From Patiria pectinifera (lineage: Eukaryota > Echinodermata > Asteroidea > Valvatida > Asterinidae), in assembly GCA_029964075.1 (NCBI GenBank), contig CM057142.1, forward strand, positions 34,226,392 to 34,290,391: DNA of 64,000 nt, read 5' to 3'. The notes under the pieces are model-generated. The model worked only from the letters and a program-made list of their open reading frames with translations, was not told where the DNA came from and searched no databases. Each line of letters starts with the position of its first letter. Within the stretch, counting starts at the first letter, position 1. Of this stretch, positions 30,816 to 43,759 are shown piece by piece. The translations under genes were made by a program, and so were the position numbers.

Positions 30816-33576
30816 TTACTTCGTTTCGTATGAATAAAAAGGAGTAAATGCTTCAGATTTCAAATATGCACTTGTCATTTACAAGGCTGGCTTGGGGCAA
30901 CCTCGATATTATAAAGCAAAATAACTCTGCGCATAAACTACTGCATTTATTAAAATTCATAAAGTACAAATGATACCATATGTTTGTATGAATAAAGCAT
31001 GGCATTTGCTTTTTCTACCACTTTCGAAGCATTTACTCGCTCTGTATGAATGAAAATTAAGCAAACACTTTTACTAAAAACCATTTGCTCTTGAGTAAAT
31101 GGCCTGCAAAATGTAAAGCTTTACACGTTTATAAGTTTGCAGAAAATAAAACTATCGTAACCGAAACGGAAAGCGGCACAGGGGAGGGTCACGTGCTGGA
31201 GGACCGATACAAAAAAAGCGCATCAAACGTGACGAACGCAATGCCGTTTACGTGCACAATGCGCTGTGCATCGGCACCCATGGTCTACACGTGGATTGGG
31301 TTTTCAGTCCCTACCTGATTCCGTGGGTTTTCCCCAGACTATTCTTCTGGGGTTTTCCTCCCACCTCTAAAACTGTAATTTCTTCTCATTGTCTTCTCTC
31401 TACGTTTTTTCCCCGGGGTTTGCGAGCTACAGTGCCTGGGGCATGCAATTTTGAGGATTACTTCGTTTCGTATGAATATAAAGGAGTAAATGCTTCAGAT
31501 TTTAAATATGCACTTGTCATTTACAAGGCTGGGTTGGGGCAACCTTGAAATTATAAAGTAAAATAATTCTGCGCATAAACTACTGCATTTATTAAAATTC
31601 ATAAAGTACAAATGATACCATATGTTTGTATGAATAAAGCATGGCATTTGCTTTTTCTACCACTTTCGAAGCATTTACTCGCATCTGTGTGAATGAAAAT
31701 TAAGCAAACACTTTTACTAAAAACCATTTGCTCTTGAGTAAATGGCCTGCAAAATGTAAAGCTTTACACGTTTATAAGTTTGCAGAAAATAAAACTATCG
31801 TAACCGAAACGGAAAGCGGCACAGGGGAGGGTCACGTGCTGGAGGACCGATACAAAAAAAGCGCATCAAACGTGACGAACGCAATGCCGTTTACGTGCAC
31901 AATGCGCTGTGCATCGGCACCCATGGTCTACACGTGGATTGGGTTTTCAGTCCCTACCTGATTCCGTGGGTTTTCCCCAGACTATTCTTCTGGGGTTTTC
32001 CTCCCACCTCTAAAACTGTAATTTCTTCTCATTGTCTTCTCTCTACGTTTTTTCCCCGGGGTTTGCGAGCTACAGTGCCTGGGGCATGCAATTTTGAGGA
32101 TTTCTTCGTTTCGTATGAATATAAAGGAGTAAATGCTTCAGATTTTAAATATGCACTTGTCATTTACAAGGCTGGGTTGGGGCAACCTTGAAATTATAAA
32201 GTAAAATAATTCTGCGAAAAAATTACTGCATTTAATAAAAGTTCAAAAAGTACAAATGATACCATGTTTGTATGAATAAAACATGGCATTTGCTTTTGCT
32301 ACCACTTTGAAGCATTTACTCGCATCTGTATGAATGAAAATTAAGCAAACACTTTTACTAAAAACCGTTTGCTAAATTCTGAAAATAATTACTTTTTACC
32401 TTTTAGCTTTTGCTACACTATAAGCGTTTACTTCGTTTCTTATGAATAAAAAGGAGTAAATGCTTCAGATTTCAAATATTTACTTGTCATATTTCAAGGT
32501 TGCGTTGGGGCTACCTTGAAAATATAAAAGCACATAATTCTGCGCAAAAATTACTGCATTTATTAATGTTAATCGCGAAAAAGTACAAATAATACCATAC
32601 GGTAGTTCGTATGAATGAAAACTGGCATTTGCATTACTCCTATCTGTATGAATAAAAATTAATCAAAGGCTTTTACTGAAAACCATATGCTCTTGAGTAA
32701 ATGGCCTGCAAAATGTAAGCTTTACACGTTTATAGGTTTGCAGAAAATAAAACTATCGTAACCGAAACGGAATGCGGCACCTGGGAGGGTCATGTACTGG
32801 AGGACAGATACAAAAAAAGCGCATCAAACGTGACGAACGCAATGCCGTCTACGTGCACAATGCGCTGTGCATCGGCACCCGTGGTCTACACGTGGATTGG
32901 GTTTTCAGTCCCTACCTGATTCCGTGGGTTTTCCCCAGACTATTCTTCTGAGGTTTTCCTCCCACCTCTAAAACTGTAATTTCTTCTCATTGTCTTCTCT
33001 CTACGTTTTTTTTCCCGGGGTTTGCGAGCTACAGTGCCTGGGGCATGCACTTTTGAGGATCCTTGGTTTCATTACCAGAAAAAAATTATTTATCGTTTAC
33101 TTCATTTCGTATGAATAAAAAGGAGTAAATGCTTCAGATTTTAAATATGCACTTGTCATTCACAAGGCTGGGTTGGGGCAACCTTGAAATTATAAAGCAA
33201 ATAATTCTGCAAAAAAATTACTGCATTTATTAAAGTTCATAGGGTACAAATGATACCATGTTTGTATGAATAAAACATGGCCTTTGCTTTTGCTACCACT
33301 TTGAAGCATTTACTCGCATCTGTGTGAATGAAAATTAAGCAAACACTTTTACTAAAAACCGTTTGTTAAATTCTGAAAATAATTACTTTTTACCTTTAAG
33401 CTTTTGCTACACTATAAGCGTTTACTTCGTTTCTTATGAATAAAAAGGAGTAAATGCTTCAGATTTCAAACATTTACTTGTCATATTTCAAGGTTGCGTT
33501 GGGGCTACCTTGAAAATATAAAAGTACATAATTCTGCGCAAAAACTACTGCATTTATTAAAGTTCATAAAGTTCAA
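30816..33576. repeat. Tandem repeat with alternating 643-bp and ~325-bp units
   Basis: Two near-identical long units start at 30,816 and 31,458 (TTACTTCGTTTCGTATGAAT). They are followed by a short unit (about 32,101-32,427), a long unit (about 32,428-33,090), a short unit (about 33,091-33,418) and a truncated unit ending at the array junction. Short units lack the part of the long unit running from CTTGAGTAAATGGCCTGC to GGGGCATGCAATTTTGAGG. The long-unit extra contains GTGGGTTTTCCCCAGAC...GGTTTTCCTCCCACC. A 98-codon open frame crossing a unit junction is a by-product. Confidence 0.85.
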
Positions 33577-36500
33577 CCACCACCCTTTGCAACCGGACGT
33601 TCATATATATTATAAATTCCAAACATTTCAAATGCGAGCCGGTAGCCTAGTCGGTAGAGTGCCGTTCTCAGATCTTCAATCGTGGGGTTGGTGATTCGAG
33701 CCCAAGGTTGTCATCCACGATATTTTAATTTTTTTTCGTCAGAGCGGAGTGGGCGGTGTGAGGGATAGATGTCAACACGTGACCTTTGACGTCACCACAC
33801 TTTGCAACTTGAGTTAGCCTAGTCTGTAGAGTGCCGTTTTCATATCTTCAATCGCGGGGTTGGTGGTTCGTGACAACCCAGGTTGTCATCTACGATATTT
33901 GTTTTTTTCGTCAGAGTGGAGGGGACTGTGTGAGAGATTGATGAAGACACGTGACTTTTGACGTCACCAACCGTTGCGACCTGATGTTAAAATATATTAT
34001 AAATTACAAACATTTCAAGTGCGAGCCGGTAGCCTAGTCGGTAGAGTGCCGTTCTCAGATATTCAATCGCGGGGATGGTGGTTCGAGCCCCAGGATGTCA
34101 TCTGCGACATTTACCTTTTTTTCGACAGAGCGGAGGGGGCGGGGTGAGGGATTGATGACGACACGTGACTTTTGACGTCACCACTCTTTGCAACCTGTGG
34201 TTCATATTTATTATATTTCAACACATTTCAAATGCGAGCCGGTTGCGCAGTCGGTAGAGCCCCGTTCTCAGATATTCAACCGCGGGGTTGGTGGTTCGAG
34301 GCCCAGGTTGTCATTTGCGACATTTTTTATTTTTTGGACAGAGCGGAGGGGGCGGGGTGAGAGATTGATGACGACACGTGACTTTTGACGTCACCACCCT
34401 TTGCAACCTGAGGTTCATATATAAATGATATTTCAACACATTTCAAGCCGGTAGCTCAGTCGGAAGTGTGCCGTTCACAATTCTTCAATTGCGCGATTGG
34501 TGGTTCGAGCCCCAGGTTGTCATCTGCGACATTTTTTTTTTTCGACAGAGCGGAGGGGGCATATATATTAAAAAATCAAAACTTTTCAGGTGCGAGCCGG
34601 TAGCCTAGTCGGTAGAGTGTCCTTCTCAGATCTTCAATCGCGGGGTTGGTGGTTCGAGCCCGAGGTCGTCATCTACTATATTTATTCATCTACTATATTC
34701 ATTTATTTTTTTCGTCAGAGAAGAGGGGGCGGTGTGAGGGATTAATGTCGACACGTGACTTTTGACGTCACCAACCTTTGCAACCTGAGGCTCATATGTA
34801 TTATGAATTCAAAACATTTCAAGTGCAAGCCGGTAGCTCAGTCGGTAGAGTGCCATTCTCAGATCTTCAATCGCCAGGTTGGTGGTTCGAGCCCAAGGTT
34901 GTCATTTGCGACATTTTTTTTTGTCGACAGAACGGAGGGGGCGGGGTGAGGGATTGATGACGAAACCGGTAGCTCAGTCGGAAGTGTGCCGTTCACAATT
35001 CTTCAATCGCGCGGTTGGTGGTTCGAGCCCCAGGTTGTCATCTGCGACATTTTTTTTTCGACAGAGCGGAGGGGGCGGATCGAGGGATTGATGACGACAC
35101 GTGACTTTTGACGTCACCACCCTTTGCAACCTGAGGTTCAGATTCATTATATTTCAACACATTTCAAGTGCGAGCCGGTAGCTGAGTCGGTAGAGTGGCA
35201 TTCTCAGATCTCCAATTGCGACATTTTCTTTTTCGACAGAGTGGAGTTGGCGGGGTGAAAGATTGATGACGACACGTGACTTTTGACGTCACCACCCTTT
35301 GCAACCTGAGGTTCATATATATTATATTTCCACACATTGCAAGTGCGAGCCGGTTGCTCAGTCGGTAGAGTGCCGTTTTCAGATATTCAATCGCGGGGTT
35401 GGTGGTTCGAGCCCCACTTTGTCATCTGCGACATTTATTATTTTTTTGACACGTGAGCGGAGGGGGCGGGTCGAGGGATTGATGACGACACGTGACTTTT
35501 GACGTCACCACCCTTTGGAACCGGAGGTTTATATATAATAAAAATTCCCGGCTTGGTAAGTGCGAGCCGGTAGCCAAGTCGGTAGAGTGCCATTTTCAGA
35601 TTATCATTCTGGGGGTTGGTGGCTCGAGCCGGATGTTGTCAACAACGACATTTATTTATTTTTACGTTAGAGCGGAGAATGTTGGGGGGGGGGGAGGGAC
35701 TGACGACGACACGTGACTTTTGACGTCACCACCCTTTGCAGCCGGAGGTTTATATTTATTATCAATTCCCGGTTCGGAAAGTGCGAGCCGGTAGCCAAGC
35801 CGGTAGCCAAGTCGGTAGAGTGATATTTTCAGATCATCATTCTGGGGGTTGGTGGTTCGAGCCCGAGGTTGTCAACAACGACTATTTTTTTGTCAGAGCG
35901 GAGGGGATGGGGGAGTGACGACGACACGTGACATTTGACGTCAACACCCTTTGCAACCGGAGGTTTATATATATTATAAATTCCCGATTCGGCAAGTGCG
36001 AGCTGGTAGCCAAGTCGGTAAAGTGCCGTTCACAGATCATCAATCTAGGGGTTGGTGGCTCGACTAGCCCGAGGTTGTCACCAACGACATCTATTTTTTT
36101 TTCCCGTCAGAGCGGAGGGGGTGGGAGACTGACGACGACACGTGACTTTTGACGTCACCACCCTTTGTAACCTTAGGTTCATTTATATTATAAATTCAAA
36201 ACATTTCAAGTGCGAGCCGGTAGCCTAGACGGAAGTGTGCCGTTCTCAGATCTTCAATCGCGGGGTTGGTGGTTCGAGCCCCAGGTTGTCATTTACGACA
36301 TTTATTTTTTTTCTGCGGAGGGGGCGGGCTGCGGAATTGATGACGACACGTGACTTTTGACGTCACCACCCTTTGCAACCTGAGGTTCATATATTTTATA
36401 AATTCAAAACAGTTCAAGTGCGACCCGGTAGCCTAGACGGTAGAGTGCCGTTCTCAGATCTTCAATCGCGGGGTTGGTGGTTAGAGCCCCAGGTTATCAT

Positions 36501-37024
36501 TTACGACATTTATTTTTTTTTCTGCAGAGCGGAGGGGGCGGGCTGCGGAATTGATGAGGACACGTGACTTTTGACGTCACCACCCTTTGCAACCTGAGGT
36601 TCATATATATTATATTTCAACACCTTTCAAGTGCGAGCCGGTAGCTCAGTCGGTAGAGTGCCATTCTCAGATATTCAATCGCGGGATTGGTGGTTCGAGC
36701 CCCAGGTTGTCATCTGCGACAATTATTATTTTTTTCGACGCGTAAGCGGAGGGATTGATGAGGACAGGTGACTTTTGACGTCACCACCCTTTGCAACCTG
36801 AGGTTCATATATATTATATTTCAACACATTTCAAGTGCGATCCGGTACTTCAGTCGGTAGAGTGCCATTCTCAGATATTCCATCGGAGGGTTGGTGGTTC
36901 GGGCTCCAGGTTGTCAGCTGCGACAATTATTATTTTTTTCGACACGTGCGCGGAGGGAGCGGGGTGAGGGATTGATGACGACACGTGACTTTTGACGTCA
37001 CCACCCTTTGCAACCTGAGGTTCA

Positions 37025-37800
37025 TATATATTATATTTCAACACATTTCAAGAGCCCCAGGTTGTCATTTGCGATATTTATTATTTTTTTCGACACGGGA
37101 GCGGAGGGATTGATGAGGACAGGTGACTTTTGACGTCACCACCCTTTGCAACCTGAGGTTCATATATATTATATTTCAACACATTTCAAGTGCGATCCGG
37201 TAGCTCAGTCGGTAGAGTGCCATTCTCAGATATTCCATCGGAGGGTTGGTGGTTCGGGCTCCAGGTTGTCAGCTGCGACAATTATTATTTTTTTCGACAC
37301 GTGCGCGGAGGGAGCGGGGTGAGGGATTGATGACGACACGTGACTTTTGACGTCACCACCCTTTGCAACCTGAGGTTCATATATATTATATTTCAACACA
37401 TTTCAAGAGCCCTAGGTTGTCATTTGCGATATTTATTATTTTTTTCGACACGGGAGCGGAGGGATTGATGAGGACAGGTGACTTTTGACGTCACCACCCT
37501 TTGCAACCTGAGGTTCATATATATTATATTTCAACACATTTCAAGAGCCCCAGGTTGTCATTTGCGATATTTATTATTTTTTTCGACACGGGAGCGGAGG
37601 GATTGATGAGGACAGGTGACTTTTGACGTCACCACCCTTTGCAACCTGAGGTTCATATATATTATATTTCAACACATTTCAAGAGCCCCAGGTTGTCATT
37701 TGCGATATTTATTATTTTTTTCGACACGGGAGCGGAGGGATTGATGAGGACAGGTGACTTTTGACGTCACCACCCTTTGCAACCTGAGGTTCATATATAT
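37025..37800 (+). repeat. Cluster of headless monomers
   Basis: Four ~137-bp monomers (near 37,050, 37,406, 37,544 and 37,682) go from CATTTCAAG directly to AGCCC(C/T)AGG, so they lack A box, anticodon region and most of the B box. Three are consecutive. Their E-box is altered to CAGGTG. Array B1 has a single one near 13,057. Confidence 0.85.
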
Positions 37801-40356
37801 TATATTTCAACACATTCCAAGTGCGATCCGGTAGCTCAGTCGGTAGAGTGCCAGTCTCAGATATTCAATCGGAGGGTTGGTGGTTCGAGCCCCAGGTTGT
37901 CATTTGCGATATTTATTATTTTTCGATTTTTTTTTTCGACAGAACGGAGGAGGCGGGCTGCGGAATTGCTGACGACACGTGACTTTTGACGTCACCACCC
38001 TTTGCAACCTGAGGTTCATATATTTTATAAATTCAAAACATTTCAAGTGCGACCCGGTAGCCTAGTCGGTAGAGTACCGTTCTCAGATCTTCACTTGCGG
38101 GGTTTGGTTCGAGCCCAAGGTTGTCATCTACGACGTTTATTTTGTTTCCTCAGAGCGGAGTGGGCGGTGTGAGGGATTGATGTCGACACGTGACTTTTGA
38201 CGTCACCACCCTTTGCAACCTGTGGTACATATATATTATACATTCCAAACTTTCCATGTGCGAGCCGGTAGCCTAGTCGGTAGAGAGTCGTTCTCAGTTC
38301 TTCAATCGCGGGGTTGGTGGTTCGAGCCCCAGGTTGTCATCTTCGATATTTTTTTTGTTTCGTCAGGGGAAGTGGGCGTTGTGAAGGATTGGTGTCGACA
38401 CGTGACTTTTGACGTCACCACCCTTTGCAACCGGACGTTCATAAATATTATAAATTCCAAACATTTCAAATGCGAGCCGGTAGCCTAGTCGGTAGAGTGC
38501 CGTTCTCAGATCTTTAATCGTGGGGTTGGTGATTCGAGCCCCAGGTTGTCATTTGCGATATTTATTATTTTTCGATTTTTTTTTCGACAGAACGGAGGGG
38601 GCGGGCTGCGGAATTGATGACGACACGTGACTTTTGACGTCACCACCCTTTGCAACCTGAGGTTCATATATATTATATTTCAATACGTTTCAAGTGCGAG
38701 ACGGTTGCTCAGTCGGTAGAGTGCCATTCTCAGATATTCAATCGCGGGGTTGGTGGATCGAGCCCCAGGTTGTCATTTGCGATATTTATTATTTTTCGAT
38801 TTTTTTTTTCGACCGAACGGAGGGGGCGGGCTGCGGAATTGATGACGACACGTGACTTTTGACGTCACCACCCTTTGCAACCTGAGGTTCATATATTTTA
38901 TAAATTCAAAACATTTCAAGTGCGACCCGGTAGCCTAGTCGGTAGAGTACCGTTTTCAGATCTTCACTTGCGGGGTTTGGTTCGAGCCCAAGGTTGTCAT
39001 CTACGACGTTTATTTTGTTTCCTCAGAGCGGAGTGGGCGGTGTGAGGGATTGATGTCGACACGTGACTTTTGACGTCACCACCCTTTGCAACCTGTGGTA
39101 CATATATATTACACATTCCAAACTTTCCAAGTGCGAGCCGGTAGCATAGTCGGTAGAGAGTCGTTCTCAGTTCTTCAATCGCGGGGTTGGTGGTTCGAGC
39201 CCCAGGTTGTCATCTTCAATATTTTTTTTGTTTCGTCAGGGGAAGTGGGCGTTGTGAAGGATTGGTGTTGACACGTGACTTTTGACGTCACCACCCTTTG
39301 CAACCGGACGTTTATATATATTATAAATTCCAAACATTTCAAATGCGAGCCGGTAGCCTAGTCGGTAGAGTGCCGTTCTCAGATCTTCAATCGTGGGGTT
39401 GGTGATTCGAGCCCAAGGTTGTCATCCACGATATTTTAATTTTTTTTCGTCAGAGCGGAGTGGGCGGTTCATATTTATTATATTTCAACACATTTCAAAT
39501 GCGAGCCGGTTGCGCTACCCCCGTTCTCAGATATTCAACCGCGGGGTTGGTGGTTCGAGGCCCAGGTTGTCATTTGCGACATTTTTTCTTTTTTCGACAG
39601 AGCGGAGGGGGCGGGGTGAGGGATTGATGACGACACGTGACTTTTGACGTCACCACCCTTTGCAACCTGAGGTTCATATATAAATGATATTTCAACACAT
39701 TTCAAGCCGGTAGCTCAGTCGGAAGTGTGCCGTTCACAATTCTTCAATTGCGCGATTGGTGGTTCGAGCCCCAGGTTGTCATCTGCGACATTTTTTTTTT
39801 TCGACAGAGCGGAGGGGGCGGGGTGAGGTTCATATATATTAAAAAATCAAAACTTTTCAGGTGCGAGCCGGTAGCCTAGTCGGTAGAGTGTCCTTCTCAG
39901 ATCTTCAATCGCGGGGTTGGTGGTTCGAGCCCGAGGTCGTCATCTACTATATTTATTCATCTACTATATTCATTTATTTTTTTCGTCAGAGAAGAGGGGG
40001 CGGTGTGAGGGATTAATGTCGACACGTGACTTTTGACGTCACCAACCTTTGCAACCTGAAGCTCATATGTATTATGAATTCAAAACATTTCAAGTGCGAG
40101 CCGGTAGCTCAGTCGGTAGAGTGCCATTCTCAGATCTTCAATCGCCAGGTTGGTGGTTCGAGCCCAAGGTTGTCATTTGCGACATTTTTTTTTTTCGACA
40201 GAACGGAGGGGGCGGGGTGAGGGATTGATGACGAAACCGGTAGCTCAGTCGGAAGTGTGCCGTTCACAATTCTTCAATCGCGCGGTTGGTGGTTCGAGCC
40301 CCAGGTTGTCATCTGCGACATTTTTTTTTTCGACAGAGCGGAGGGGGCGGGTCGAG

Positions 40357-43300
40357 GGATTGATGACGACACGTGACTTTTGACGTCACCACCCTTTGCA
40401 ACCTGAGGTTCATATATGTTATATTTCAACTCATTTCAAGTGCGAGCCTGTTGCTCAGTCGGTAGAGTGCCATTCTCAGATATTCAATCGCGGGTTTGGT
40501 GGTTCGAGCCACAGGTTGTCATTTGCGCCTTTTTTTTTCGACAGAGCGGAAGGGGCGGGGTGAGGGATTGATGACGACACGTGACTTTTGACGTCACCAC
40601 CCTTTGCAACCTGAGGTTCATATTTATTATATTTCAACACATTTCAAGTGCCAGCCGGTAGCTCAGTCGGTAGAGTGCCGTTCTCAAATCTTAAATCGCG
40701 GGATTGTTGGTTCGAGCCTCAGGTTGTCATCTGCGACATTTATTCTTTACGAAAGAGCGGAGGGGGAGGGGTAAGGGATTGATTACGACACGTGACTTTT
40801 GACGTCACCACCCTTTGCAGCCTGAGGTTCATATGTATTATATTTCAATACGTTTCAAGTGCGAGCCTGTAGCTCAGTCGGTAGAGTGCCATTCTCAGAT
40901 ATTCAATCGCGGGGTTGGTGGTTCGAGCCCCGGGTTCTCATCTGCGACATTTATTATTTTTTTTCGACAGAACGGAGGGGGCGGGGTGAGGGATTGATGA
41001 CGACACGTGACTTTTGACGTCACCACCCTTTGCAACCTGAGGTTCATATATATTATATTTCAATACATTTCAAGTGCGAGCCTGTAGCTCAGTCGGTAGA
41101 GTGCCATTCTCAGATCTTCAATCGCGGGGTTGGTGGTTCGAGGCCCAGGATGTCATTTGCGACATTTTTTTTTTCGACAGAACGGAGGGGGCGGGGTGAG
41201 GGATTGATGACGAAACCGGTAGCTCAGTCGGAAGTGTGCCGTTCACAATTCTTCAATCGCGCGGTTGGTGGTTCGAGCCCCAGGTTGTCATCTGCGACAT
41301 TTTTTTTTTCGACAGAGCGGAGGGGGCGGGTCGAGGGATTGATGACGACACGTGACTTTTGACGTCACCCCCCTTTGCAACCTGAGGTTCATATTCATTA
41401 TATTTCAACACATTTCAAGTGCGAGCCGGTAGCTGAGTCGGTAGAGTGGCATTCTCAGATCTCCAATTGCGACATTTTCTTTTTCGACAGAGTGGAGTTG
41501 GCGGGGTGAAAGATTGATAACGACACGTGACTTTTGACGTCACCACCCTTTGCAACCTGAGGTTCATATTCATTATATTTCAACACATTTCAAGTGCGAG
41601 CCGGTTGCTCAGTCGGTAGAGTGGCATTCTCAGATCTCCAATTGCGACATTTTTTTTTTTCGACAGAGTGGAGTTGGCGGGGTGAGGGATTGATGACGAC
41701 ACGTGACTTTTGATGTCACCACCCTTTGCAACCTGAGGTTCATATATATTATATTTCCACACATTGCAAGTGCGAGCCGGTTGCTCAGTCGGTAGAGTGC
41801 CGTTTTCAGATATTCAATCGCGGGGTTGGTGGTTCGAGCCCCACTTTGTCATCTGCGACATTTATTATTTTTTTGACACGTGAGCGGAGGGGGCGGGTCG
41901 AGGGATTGATGACGACACGTGACTTTTGACGTCACCACCCTTTGCAACCTGAGGTTCATATATATTATATTTCAAGAAATTTCAAGTGCGAGCCGGTAGC
42001 TCAGTCGGCAGAGTGCCATTCTCAGATCATCAATTGCGGGGTTGGTGGTTCGAGCCCCACGTTGTCATTTGCGACAACTTTTTTTTCCGACAGAGCGTAG
42101 GGGGCGGGATGAGGGATTGATGACGACGACACGTGACTTTTGACGTCACCATCCTTTGCAACCTGAGGTTCATATTTATTATATTTCAACACATTTCAAG
42201 TGCGAGCCGGTTGCTCAGTCCGTAGAGTGCCATTCTCAGATCTTCAATCGCGGGGTTGGTGGTTCGAGCCCCAGGTTGTCATTTGCGATATTTTTTTTCG
42301 ACAGAACGGAGGGGGCGGAGTGAGGGATTGATGACGACACGTGACTTTTGCAACCCCCCTTTGCAACCTGAGGTTCATATTTATTATATTTCAACACATT
42401 TCAAGTGCGAGCCGGTTGCTCAGTCCGTAGAGTGCCATTCTCAGATCTTCAATCGCGGGGTTGGTGGTTCGAGCCCCAAATTGTCATTTACGACATTTTT
42501 TATTGTTTTGACACGTGAGCGGAGGGAGCGGGGTGACGGATTGATGACGACACGTGACTTTTGACGTCACCACCCTTTGCAACCTGAGGTTCATATATAT
42601 TATATTTCAAGAATTTTCAAGTGCGAGCCGGTAGCTCAGTCGGCAGAGTGCCGTTCTCAGATCATCAATCGCGGGGTTGGTGGTTCGAGCCCCACGTTGT
42701 CATTTGCCACATTTTTTTTTCGACAGAACGGAGGGGGCGGAGTGAGGGATTTATGACGACACGTGACTTTTGCAAGCCCCCTTTGCAACCTGAGGTTCAT
42801 ATTTATTATATTTCAACACATTTCAAGTGCGAGCCGGTTGCTCTGTCCGTAGAGTGCCGTTCTCAGATCATCAATTGCGGGGTTGGTGGTTCGAGCCCCA
42901 CGTTGTCATTTGCGACATTTTTTTTCGACAGAACGGAGGGGGAGGAGTGAGGGATTGATGACGACACGTGACTTTTGCAACCCCCCTTTGCAACCTGAGG
43001 TTCATATTTATTATGTTGCTCAGTCCGTAGAGTGCCATTCTCAGATCTTCAATCGCGGGGTTGGTGGTTCGAGCCCCAGGTTGTCATGTGCGACATTACA
43101 TGTACTTTTTTTTCTACAGATCGGAGGGGGCCTGAGGTTCATATATATTATACTTCAACTCATTTCAAGTGCGAGCCGGTAGCTCAGTCGGTAGAGTGCC
43201 ATTCTCTGATCTTCAATCGTGGGTTTGGTGGTTCGAGCCCCAGGTTGTCATTTGCGACATTAATTTTTTTTCGACAGAGCGGAAGGCGCGGGGTGAGGGA

Positions 43301-43759
43301 TTGATGACGAAACGTGACTTTGACGTCACCACCCTTTGCAACCCAAGGTTGTCATTTCCGACATTTTTTTTCGACAGAGCGGAGGGGGCGGGGGCGTAAT
43401 TTGTTTTCCTTGGAGGGTTAGGGGCAATGTCATGAATAATTCAGTTTTTCCTTTGAATCATTGCAAGACTTAGGTTCTCGTTCTATTTTCCCCTTAATTT
43501 AAAATTAAAAAAATAGCTGATGAAAATGAGCAGCGACGACGTCGTGGATTCGAACCAGGGATCTTTGTATCCATAGCTCATCTCTCTATCCACTAGGCTA
43601 CTGTGTGGTAGCTCGACGACAGCCGTTCTTTAAAATGCTTTAATGTATTGTAACTAGTTGAGTAACTAACAATATTGCTGTTGATGTCATTGTCCGTTCT
43701 CATGGATAAACATTATGCATGACATTGCCCCTAAACCCTCCTAGGAATAAAAATTACGC
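40357..43759 (+). repeat. Higher-order repeat copy a (~3.4 kb)
   Basis: Phased on the end of the 366-bp MITE. It joins sequence like B1 18,407-19,150 to sequence like B1 15,960-18,406, the signature of a tandem duplication of that B1-type interval. It contains the MITE copy at 43,394-43,759 with its minus-strand tRNA-like segment. Confidence 0.85.
43394..43759. mobile_element. 366-bp MITE copy in higher-order repeat a
   Basis: Same ends and interior as 18,041-18,406, with only a few base differences (for example CAATATTG for CAACATTG). Confidence 0.85.

Noticed and set aside
31085..32191. Duplicated ORFs of 77 and 98 codons
   Set aside because: Identical because they lie in 643-bp tandem units; one crosses a unit junction. 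No domain.
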